A stretch of 64,000 nucleotides of DNA from contig NZ_JABBXA010000015.1 in assembly GCF_014161445.1 (NCBI RefSeq), forward strand, positions 124,001 through 188,000, given 5' to 3'. Source of the DNA: Microbispora sp. H13382 (GTDB taxonomy: Bacteria; Actinomycetota; Actinomycetes; Streptosporangiales; Streptosporangiaceae). The position numbers were made by a program, and so were the translations under genes. Shown here piece by piece: positions 57,939 through 64,000 of the stretch; positions within the stretch are counted from its first letter, which is position 1, and the number at the start of each line of letters is the position of its first letter. Under the pieces are notes generated by a model that saw only the letters and a program-made list of their open reading frames with translations, did not search any database and was not told the DNA's origin.

Positions 57939-57955
57939 GTCTCACATAACGAGAC
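57939..57955. promoter_or_regulatory. Inverted repeat upstream of metM, possible amino-acid regulator site
   Basis: GTCTC-N7-GAGAC (spacer ACATAAC) lies between the sigma-factor stop and the metM leader. It resembles the symmetric sites bound by IclR-type leucine/methionine regulators (NdgR/LtbR) of actinobacteria, from memory only. It could also be a weak terminator for the sigma gene. Confidence 0.4.
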
Positions 57956-57963
57956 GATTCGTA

Positions 57964-58515
57964 TCAGCCGTATGCTTCGCCGAGGGCGTTCTGCACGTAC
58001 TTGCGCGCCTGGTGGATACGGGACTTGACCGTCCCGAGGGGGATCTTCAGCTGGTCGGCGACCTGCGAATAGTCGAGCTGGCAGATGTCGCGCAGCACGA
58101 GCGCCTGGGCGAGGTCGGGCCGCTCGGCCTCCAGCGCCTCCATCGCGTCGAGCAGGTCGAGCCGCGACCCGGCGATGACACTCACCCGCCGGGGATCCGG
58201 CCGCTGATCGGGCAACTCCTCCGCCTGCTCCGACGAGCGCCGCTTCAGCGAGCGGTAGGTGGTCCTGGCACAGTTCACGGTCACGATGTGCAGCCAGGTG
58301 CTGAACTTGGCGCGCCCCTCGAACCTGCCGATGTTGCGTGCCACGGCGAGCAGCGTGTCCTGCGCGGCCTCCTCCGCGTCCTGCCGATACGGTAGAAGCC
58401 TCTCGCAGTGCCGCAGCACGTCGGGCTCGATGCGCCGCAGCAGCTCACCGAGCGCGCGATGGTCCCCCTGGGCAGCCGATCGGGCCAGGTCCTCGGTCGT
58501 GTCGTCCAGTGCCAT
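57964..58515 (-). CDS. RNA polymerase sigma factor, ECF type
   Basis: A 183-residue sigma factor from ATG 58515 (MALDDTTEDLARSAAQGDHRALGEL): region 2 (RIEPDVLRHCERLLPYRQDAEEAAQDTLLAVARNIGRFEGRAKFSTWLHIVTVNCART) and region 4 (MEALEAERPDLAQALVLRDICQLDYSQVADQLKIPLGTVKSRIHQARKYVQ). No anti-sigma gene is adjacent. GGAAGGG lies before the ATG; ATG 58548 is an alternative. It is divergent from otsA. Confidence 0.9.
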   Translation of the reverse strand: MALDDTTEDLARSAAQGDHRALGELLRRIEPDVLRHCERLLPYRQDAEEAAQDTLLAVARNIGRFEGRAKFSTWLHIVTVNCARTTYRSLKRRSSEQAEELPDQRPDPRRVSVIAGSRLDLLDAMEALEAERPDLAQALVLRDICQLDYSQVADQLKIPLGTVKSRIHQARKYVQNALGEAYG

Positions 58516-58618
58516 GCCGTATCCAGCCCTTCCGCGATCGGTTGACATCCTATTGACGGAGGTCGGCTTTTATTAATCTTCCGGCATGCGCGCCCGCTCT
58601 GATCGAGGGACAACCCAG

Positions 58619-60043
58619 ATGAGCAGCACCGTTCTTATCGCGTCCAACAGGGGCCCGGTGTCCTTCACCCTGTCGGAGGACGGCGGCCTGACCATGCGCA
58701 GGGGCGGCGGGGGCCTGGTCTCAGGTCTGTCCGAGGTGGTCAGGGACACCGACGTCCTGTGGGTCTGCGCGGCGCTGTCGGACGGCGACCGGGGCGCGGT
58801 GCGTCAGGCGCCCGGCGGCCGGCTCGACCGGGCCTTCGAGACGGGGCCGATCCGCATGCTGGACATCCCGCCCGCGGTCTTCCACCGGGCCTACAACGCC
58901 GTGGCCAACTCGACCCTCTGGTTCGTCAACCACCTGCTGTACAACACGCCCTTCTCCCCCGAGTTCGGCACGCGGTTCCGGCGCGAGTGGGAGTCGTACC
59001 GCACCTACAACGGCGCCTTCGCGCTGGCCCTGGCCGAGGAGGCGGCGCCCCGGGCGCGCGTCATGGTGCAGGACTACCACCTGACGCTGACCCCGGCGAT
59101 GCTCCGGGTCGACCGGCCCGACCTGCGCATCGGCCACTTCTCCCACACGCCCTGGGCGCCGCCCGAATACTTCGCGCTGCTGCCCGAGGACGTCGCGGCG
59201 GAGGTGCTGACCGGCATCCTCGGCGCCGACCACGCGGGATTCCTCACCGCGCGCTGGGCCCGCTCCTTTATGGACTGCTGCGAAGCGCTGCTCGGGGCCC
59301 GGGTGGACCACGCCGCCCGTACGGTGACCTACGACGGGCGGATCACCAGGATCGGCGTCCACCCGCTCGGGGTGAACGGCGAGGCGCTGCGGGCCCGGGC
59401 GGCCGAGCCGGACGTCGAGTCGCACATGACCGTGATCAGGGACCTCGTGGGCGACCGCAGGCTGATCGTGCGCATCGACCGCACCGAGCTGTCCAAGAAC
59501 ATCGTGCGCGGCCTGCGGGCCTACCAGGAGTTCCTGGCCACCCATCCCGAGTGGCACGGCCGGGTCGTCCACCTGGCGTTCGCCTACCCCTCCCGGCACG
59601 ACCTGCCCGAGTACCGCGAATACACGGCGGCCGTGCAGCGCTGCGCGAAGGAGATCGAGGACGAGTACGCCACCGAGGACTGGGACCCGCTCATCCTCAA
59701 CGTCAACGACGACTACCCGCGCTCCCTGGCCGCCTACCGGCTGGCCGACGTCCTGCTCGTCAACCCGATCAGGGACGGCATGAACCTGGTGGCCAAGGAG
59801 GGCCCGATCCTGTCGCCCCGGTGCGCGCTGGTGCTGTCGCGCGAGGCGGGTGCGGCGGCCGAGCTGGGGGCCGACTCGCTGCTGGTCAACCCGTACGACG
59901 TGTCCGGCACGGCGGCGGCGCTGCACGAGGCGCTGACGCTGCCGGAGCAGGAGCGTCTCACGCGCGGCCTGCGGCTGCGGGAGGCCGCCACCGCCCTGCC
60001 GCCCCAGCGCTGGTTCGAGGACCAGCTCGCCGCGCTGCACTGA
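58619..60043 (+). CDS. otsA: Trehalose-6-phosphate synthase
   Basis: A 474-residue GT20 glycosyltransferase: VLIASNRGPVSFTLSEDGGLTMRRGGGGLVSGLSEVV (donor-binding start), QDYHLTLTPAMLR, GHFSHTPWAPPEYFALLP, RTELSKNIVRGLRAYQEFL and the C-terminal NPIRDGMNLVAKEGPIL. It makes trehalose-6-phosphate from UDP-glucose and glucose-6-phosphate. Start ATG 58619 with GAGGG upstream; an ATG at 58586 is also in frame. The phosphatase gene otsB lies 2.5 kb away on the other strand, so the two are not co-transcribed. Confidence 0.95.
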   Translation: MSSTVLIASNRGPVSFTLSEDGGLTMRRGGGGLVSGLSEVVRDTDVLWVCAALSDGDRGAVRQAPGGRLDRAFETGPIRMLDIPPAVFHRAYNAVANSTLWFVNHLLYNTPFSPEFGTRFRREWESYRTYNGAFALALAEEAAPRARVMVQDYHLTLTPAMLRVDRPDLRIGHFSHTPWAPPEYFALLPEDVAAEVLTGILGADHAGFLTARWARSFMDCCEALLGARVDHAARTVTYDGRITRIGVHPLGVNGEALRARAAEPDVESHMTVIRDLVGDRRLIVRIDRTELSKNIVRGLRAYQEFLATHPEWHGRVVHLAFAYPSRHDLPEYREYTAAVQRCAKEIEDEYATEDWDPLILNVNDDYPRSLAAYRLADVLLVNPIRDGMNLVAKEGPILSPRCALVLSREAGAAAELGADSLLVNPYDVSGTAAALHEALTLPEQERLTRGLRLREAATALPPQRWFEDQLAALH

Positions 60044-60083
60044 AACCACGGCTTTGTCATCGTTGCGCTAACCTTGCCTGGTT

Positions 60084-61241
60084 TTGGACCGGAACATAAA
60101 GGTCACCAGGGACGGCCCCACCTGGTTGATCTACCTGCAGCTCGCCACCTTCGCCACCTACCTGTACGGCCTGTCGGCCGCCGTGCCGCTCCTGCGCGCC
60201 GAACTCGGCGTGTCCCAGGCCGTCGCCGGGCTGCACGGCACCGGGATGGCGCTCGGCGGCATCGCCGGCGGGCTGGCCCTTCCCACGCTGACCAGGCGAC
60301 TCGGGCGTCGTGTCGTCATCTGGGGCGGCCTGGCCGGGATGAACGCCGGGGTGCTCCTCGTCGCGTTCGGGCACTCGCTTCCGCTCACGCTCGGCGGTTT
60401 CACCCTCGCCGGCGGCTGCGGTTCGACGGCCCTGTACGTGATGATGGCGGTGCTCAGCGACCACCACGGCCCGGCCGGGGCGGCCGTCATCAGCGAGGCC
60501 AACGCGGTCGGCGTCACCGCCGGCATCGCCACCACCTACGTCTTCAGCGTGGTGGCCGAGTCGCCGATCGGCTGGCGCCCCTCGCTGTTCGTGCCGGTGG
60601 CCGCCACCCTCCTGCTGGCCCTGGTCATGGGCCGGGTATGGGTGCCGTCGGCGCCCGCCCCGCCGCCGTCGCCCGCGGCCTCTCTCCGGGTCCCGTACGG
60701 CTGGCGCTTCCACGTCGCCGGCTTCGTGCTGCTGTGCTGTGTGGCCCTGGAGTTCGCCTTCAACCTGTGGGCCGCCGCGTTGTTCGGCCAGCGGACCGGC
60801 CTGTCGCCCGGCGTGGCGGCGACCGGGCTGACCGCGATGCTGGCCGGCATGGCCGCGGGCCGGTTCGGCGGCGCCCGGCTGGCCCTGCGCTTCGCGCCGG
60901 GAGCGGTGCTGCTGGGCTCGCTCGGGGTGACCCTGGCCGGCTGGACGCTGTTCTGGACCGGGACCTCGGCCCCGGTCTGCTACGCCGGGCTCGCGCTCAG
61001 CGGGCTCGGCATCTCGGTCCAGTTCCCCATGGGCCTGACGCGCATGATCGAGGTGTCGGGAGGCCGGCCGGACCAGGCGTCCGGCACGGCCTCGATCTGG
61101 GCGGGCGCGGGCTCGGGCAGCGGGCCGTTCGTGCTCGGCGCGCTGGGGGACGGCTTCGGGACGCACACGGCGTTCCTGCTCGCGCCCGCCCTGATCGCGG
61201 TGGCCGCGGGCGGAGTCGTCGGTTCCCGGTCGCGTTCCTGA
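60084..61241 (+). CDS. MFS transporter (CynX/NimT-like)
   Basis: A 385-residue major facilitator with 12 helices (WLIYLQLATFATYLYGLSAAVPLLRAELGVSQAVAGLHGTGMALGGIAGGLALPTLTRRLGRRVVIWGG). The length and short loops fit the small MFS group. The start is TTG 60084; TAACCT at 60068-60073 could be a -10, giving a very short or absent leader. It starts 40 bp after otsA, so read-through from otsA is possible. Substrate unknown. Confidence 0.85.
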   Translation: MDRNIKVTRDGPTWLIYLQLATFATYLYGLSAAVPLLRAELGVSQAVAGLHGTGMALGGIAGGLALPTLTRRLGRRVVIWGGLAGMNAGVLLVAFGHSLPLTLGGFTLAGGCGSTALYVMMAVLSDHHGPAGAAVISEANAVGVTAGIATTYVFSVVAESPIGWRPSLFVPVAATLLLALVMGRVWVPSAPAPPPSPAASLRVPYGWRFHVAGFVLLCCVALEFAFNLWAAALFGQRTGLSPGVAATGLTAMLAGMAAGRFGGARLALRFAPGAVLLGSLGVTLAGWTLFWTGTSAPVCYAGLALSGLGISVQFPMGLTRMIEVSGGRPDQASGTASIWAGAGSGSGPFVLGALGDGFGTHTAFLLAPALIAVAAGGVVGSRSRS

Positions 61242-61252
61242 CTTCCGGCCGG

Positions 61253-61852
61253 TCAGTTCCAGGTCGCGTTCTTGAGGATCGCGGCCAGCTGCGGGTGGTC
61301 CCACTGGTCGAGGACCAGGATCTTCGACGTGGGCAGATACCACTCACGCTGGTTGTAGTGCAGCTTCACCCGCCACTTCTTGTCGACGCAGGTCGCCGCC
61401 CACCTGTGGTAGTCCGCCTTGTGGCCGGCCCCGACCGGTCGCAGCCCCTTGTCCGCGAGCTTCCACTCGCCCTTGTAGAGCTTGTAGCTCTTGGGGCAGA
61501 TGCTGACGTCGGTCGCCGGGTCGAATCCGTACTTCGACTTGTAGGACTGGAACGTGTGGCCCCCGATCTTGAGCGCCTTCGGGCCGAGGATCCAGAAGCC
61601 GTGGCACCCATAGTCGCGGAAACCGTAGTCCTCGGTGCCGAAGGTGGGACACGAGCCGGTGATGACGCGCACCCAGTCCCTGTCGTCCTTGGCCACCTTC
61701 CACGACTTGGGGATCGTGAGGGTCAGGCCGCTCCGCAGATAAACCTGCTTGGTGCCGCCGCTTTCGCTCGCGGACGCCGCCGCCGGAACCGCCAGGGACG
61801 CCGCGAGCACGGCCAGGCCGGCCGCCGCGGCCGAGATCGTCTTTCTGAACAT
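61253..61852 (-). CDS. Secreted protein, tandem copy 1
   Basis: A 199-residue secreted protein: signal peptide MFRKTISAAAAGLAVLAASLAVPAAASA, then a mature part of about 170 residues beginning GGTKQVYLRSGLTLTIPKSWKV. Shared signature with the next gene: VRVITGSCPT, YGFRDYGCHGFWILGPKALK, ADKGLRPVGAGHKADYHRWAATC, NQREWYLPTSKILVLDQW and ending KNATWN. Four cysteines are in equivalent positions in both. No known domain recognised. The two genes have the same length and identical ends, so they arose by tandem duplication. Confidence 0.85.
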   Translation of the reverse strand: MFRKTISAAAAGLAVLAASLAVPAAASASESGGTKQVYLRSGLTLTIPKSWKVAKDDRDWVRVITGSCPTFGTEDYGFRDYGCHGFWILGPKALKIGGHTFQSYKSKYGFDPATDVSICPKSYKLYKGEWKLADKGLRPVGAGHKADYHRWAATCVDKKWRVKLHYNQREWYLPTSKILVLDQWDHPQLAAILKNATWN

Positions 61853-61920
61853 GTCCGGCAGACTAGGCGCGCTCACTTGCGGACGACTTGCGGCCCGATA
61901 GGTGGGAGATCGCCGAGCGC

Positions 61921-62520
61921 TCAGTTCCAGGTCGCGTTCTCGAGGATCGCGGCGAGGCCCGGGGTCCTCCACTGGTCGATCACCAGGATCCTCGACGTCG
62001 GCAGATACCACTCGCGCTGGTTGAACCGGGCCTTCACCGTGCCCGAGGTGAGGGTCCTGCAGGTGCCCGCCCAGTCGCGGTAGTCGGCCTTGTGCCCCGG
62101 CCCGACCTGCCGCAGCCCCTTCTCGGCGAGCGTGGTCCGGCCGATGTAGAGCTTCTTCTTGACCGGGCAGGGCCCGACGTCGGTGGCCGGGTAGAACGGG
62201 CCGTCCGGCGTGTACGCCTGGAACAGCTCATGGCCGACCTTGATGGCCTTGGGGCCGAGGATCCAGAAGCTGTGGCACCCCGAGTCGCGGAAGCCGTACG
62301 TGTCCGTGCCCTTGGTGGGGCACGAGCCGGTGATGACGCGCAGCCAGTCCGCACGGTCGGCGTCGACCCGCCAGGACGAGGGGATCTTGAGGGTCAGGCC
62401 CTTGCGCAGGTGCAGCGTCTTGGTGGCCGCGGCGTCGCCCGCGTACGCCGCCGCCGGAACCGCCAGGGACGCCGCGAGCACGGCCAGGCCGGCCGCCGCG
62501 GCCGAGATCGTCTTTCTCAT
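61921..62520 (-). CDS. Secreted protein, tandem copy 2
   Basis: A 199-residue secreted paralogue of the preceding protein, 668 bp away. The signal peptide DNA of the two copies is identical over about 70 bp (61777-61846 and 62445-62514), far more conserved than the mature coding part, which has many substitutions (for example TPDGPFYPATDVGPCPVKKKLYIG against SKYGFDPATDVSICPKSYKLYKG). C-terminal ENATWN is also kept. The pattern suggests gene conversion or strong constraint at the ends. The unknown family may be an extracellular enzyme or binding protein. Confidence 0.85.
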   Translation of the reverse strand: MRKTISAAAAGLAVLAASLAVPAAAYAGDAAATKTLHLRKGLTLKIPSSWRVDADRADWLRVITGSCPTKGTDTYGFRDSGCHSFWILGPKAIKVGHELFQAYTPDGPFYPATDVGPCPVKKKLYIGRTTLAEKGLRQVGPGHKADYRDWAGTCRTLTSGTVKARFNQREWYLPTSRILVIDQWRTPGLAAILENATWN

Positions 62521-62530
62521 GCCCCGGACG

Positions 62531-63352
62531 TTACGCCCGGCGGGTTGCAGACGGCTTGCCCATCCTTGCCGCGAGATCGCCGAGGAAGGCGACGACGCCG
62601 TCTGGCCCGTCCACCACCACGTCGGCGCGCTCCGCCAGCGCGGTCACCTCCGTGGACCCGCTGCAGACGCGTACGCCCGGTATCCCGGCCGTCTCGACCG
62701 CGCCGAAGGCGGCCAGGTCCCCCAGGTCGTCTCCGACGAACATGACCGAGCGGGCGCCGCGCTCGGCGAGGAAGGCCGACAGGGCCCGTCCCTTGTCCAT
62801 CCCGGCCGGCCGGAGCTCCAGCACCATGCGGCCCGGCTCGACCGCCAGCCCGGCCTCCTCGGCCAGCGCCGCGACCGGCCCGCGCAGCGCCTCCAGCGCC
62901 CCCATGGGGTCGGCGCACCGCCGGGTGTGCACGGCGACGGCCCGGTCCTTGTCCTCGATCCACACCCCGTCGAGGCCCGCCGTGAGCTCGGGCAGCCGGG
63001 CGCGGACCAGGTCGAGCCCCGGCGGGGGCGGCGGCGCCGTCAGGCGGCCGTCCTCCCAGCGCTCCAGGCCGTAGTGGCCGAGGATCACCAGGCCGGGCAC
63101 GTCGGCGAGGGACGGCCCGCCGGAGACCTCGCCGAGGGCGAGCGCCGTACGCGGCGGGCGGCCCGTGACGATCACGACGGCGCGCACCAGCGGGGCGAGG
63201 GCGGCCAGCACGCCGGGCACGCCGGGATGCACCCGGGCGGCGGCGGGGTCGGGCACGATCGGGGAGAGCGTGCCGTCGTAGTCGAGCCCGATCACGGCGC
63301 CGGCCGGATCGGAGACGATCGCGTCGAGTCCTGCGTGCGCGGGCAGGGTCAT
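62531..63352 (-). CDS. otsB: Trehalose-6-phosphate phosphatase
   Basis: A 273-residue HAD-superfamily phosphatase: motif I DYDGTLSPI (D24 and D26), motif II VIVTGRPP, motif III region with MDKGRALSAFLAERGARSVMFVGDDLGDLAAF (motif III Lys and IV Asp pair). It removes phosphate from trehalose-6-phosphate made by OtsA. GTG or ATG start at 63352. Its stop lies 10 bp before tandem secreted protein copy 2. Confidence 0.95.
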   Translation of the reverse strand: MTLPAHAGLDAIVSDPAGAVIGLDYDGTLSPIVPDPAAARVHPGVPGVLAALAPLVRAVVIVTGRPPRTALALGEVSGGPSLADVPGLVILGHYGLERWEDGRLTAPPPPPGLDLVRARLPELTAGLDGVWIEDKDRAVAVHTRRCADPMGALEALRGPVAALAEEAGLAVEPGRMVLELRPAGMDKGRALSAFLAERGARSVMFVGDDLGDLAAFGAVETAGIPGVRVCSGSTEVTALAERADVVVDGPDGVVAFLGDLAARMGKPSATRRA

Positions 63353-63437
63353 GGCCTCACTCCGAAGGGGGTCAGATGCGTACGCCTCGACGGCCTCATG
63401 CCCCGGTGGCGGGGCTCATGCATGCGAAGGGGAAAAG
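63353..63437. other. Short gap with no gene
   Basis: 85 bp between otsB and the DUF3263 gene, on the same strand. No clear promoter signals. The otsB ribosome site (GAGTGAGGCC, minus strand) is at the edge. Confidence 0.4.
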
Positions 63438-63752
63438 CTAGGAGAGTCCGAATCGGCGGGCCGAGCGGTCACGCCGCCTGCCGGCTCTCATCCGGCGCAG
63501 CCGCTTGACGAGCATGGGGTCGTGCTCCAGCGCCGCGGGCCGGTCGATCAGCTCCCCGAGTAACTGGTAGTACCGGGTCGCGGAGATGCCGAAGGCCTCC
63601 CTGATCGCCTGCTCCTTGGCGCCCGCGTAGCGCCACCACTGGCGCTCGAACGCGAGCATCTCGCGGTCGCGGTCCGAGAGGCCGGGCCCGTCGTCGCCGG
63701 CCGGTTCGGTGTCCATCCGCTCCTCCTCGATCGGCTCGCGGGCCCGTCCCAT
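63438..63752 (-). CDS. DUF3263 protein
   Basis: A 104-residue protein with the DUF3263 core: LSDRDREMLAFERQWWRYAGAKEQAIREAFGISATRYYQLLGELIDRPAALEHDPMLVKRLRRMR, followed by a basic tail (AGRRRDRSARRFGLS). The core looks like a small helix-turn-helix. ATG 63716 is an alternative start. It is widespread in actinobacteria next to otsB; a regulatory DNA-binding role is plausible but unproven. Confidence 0.88.
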   Translation of the reverse strand: MGRAREPIEEERMDTEPAGDDGPGLSDRDREMLAFERQWWRYAGAKEQAIREAFGISATRYYQLLGELIDRPAALEHDPMLVKRLRRMRAGRRRDRSARRFGLS

Positions 63753-63823
63753 GGTAATGCGCGAACCAGCGAGGCGAACCCGGGGTGTTCAGGCCGGGCG
63801 GGACGGACGTAGTGTCACGTGTT

Positions 63824-64000
63824 GTGAGCTCTGTAATCACGCTCCTGACCGACTACGGGCTGGAGGACGGGTTCGTCGCCGCGTGCCACGGCGTGATCGC
63901 GGGCATCGCTCCGCAGGCTCGGATCATCGACGTGGGTCATCTCGTCCCCGCCGGGGACGTACGGCGCGGCGCGGCCATCCTCGCGCAGACCCTGCCCTAC
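63824..64000 (+). CDS. SAM hydroxide adenosyltransferase, 3' end outside window
   Basis: The first 59 residues from GTG 63824 (VSSVITLLTDYGLEDGFVAACHGVIAGIAPQARIIDVGHLVPAGDVRRGAAILAQTLPY) match the start of the DUF62 family, with the TDYG motif and DxGH-like IDVGH segment. These enzymes hydrolyse S-adenosylmethionine to adenosine and methionine. It continues beyond the window. Divergent from the DUF3263 gene. Confidence 0.88.
   Translation, partial: MSSVITLLTDYGLEDGFVAACHGVIAGIAPQARIIDVGHLVPAGDVRRGAAILAQTLPY

Overview
The window is about 64 kb of very GC-rich DNA with strong codon-position bias, frequent GTG and TTG starts and many 4-base stop/start overlaps (ATGA, GTGA). The gene content (XPB-type helicase, HelD-type RNAP helicase, DUF3027, DUF2530 and DUF3263 proteins, a stand-alone groEL under CIRCE control, otsA/otsB, a MetM/MetO-like pair) indicates a filamentous actinomycete chromosome. 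Gene style and order suggest Streptosporangiales, but this is inference; there is no rRNA or taxonomic marker gene in the window.

Layout. 0-7.3 kb: a lipid-anchored L,D-transpeptidase (cut by the window edge), a VOC protein, an NfeD-SPFH membrane pair, an internally deleted FAD hydroxylase and two overlapping dynamin-like GTPase genes. 7.3-13.8 kb: a tightly packed minus-strand operon coding for a MacA-like adaptor, a MacB-type ATPase, a permease, a DUF5666-like protein, a response regulator, a histidine kinase and a repeat-containing lipoprotein. A second adaptor with a huge low-complexity insertion is transcribed divergently. 15.7-17.2 kb is a decayed patch with a HigBA-type toxin-antitoxin locus whose toxin is broken. 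17.2-20.6 kb holds a second, paralogous two-component system and an L-2-hydroxyglutarate oxidase.

20.6-39.6 kb is accessory metabolism: small oxidoreductases, hydrolases and transporters, most paired with their own regulator (WYL, TetR, PadR, MarR, AraC, a GntR-TetR fusion, XRE/MmyB). Symmetric or repeated candidate operators are visible beside six of these seven; I saw none for the AraC gene. A roughly 200-bp MITE-like element lies at 29.3 kb. Housekeeping genes among them include thpR, an NCS2 purine permease and DUF2530.

39.6-53.5 kb is conserved nucleic-acid machinery: a sacsin-like ATPase, DUF3027, an MFS transporter, an extended cold-shock protein, a Helicase_C_3 protein with XPB, and a HelD/HelR-like helicase with a GNAT enzyme. 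53.5-64 kb is a core block: groEL, a cold-shock protein, a sulfur-carrier protein and a threonine-synthase homologue, a sigma factor, and otsA and otsB separated by an MFS gene and a tandem duplication of a secreted protein. It ends with DUF3263 and the start of a SAM hydroxide adenosyltransferase.

The strongest single observation is a complete SAM-I riboswitch directly upstream of the threonine-synthase homologue, with the sulfur-carrier gene next in the operon. This fits the MetM/MetO route, in which O-phosphohomoserine is converted to homocysteine, better than threonine synthesis. Other notable points are the GntR-TetR fusion with both kinds of operator in its divergent promoter, the roughly 250-residue insertion in one adaptor, the 21-bp heptad repeat in a kinase signalling helix, and the frameshifted toxin beside an intact antitoxin and operator.
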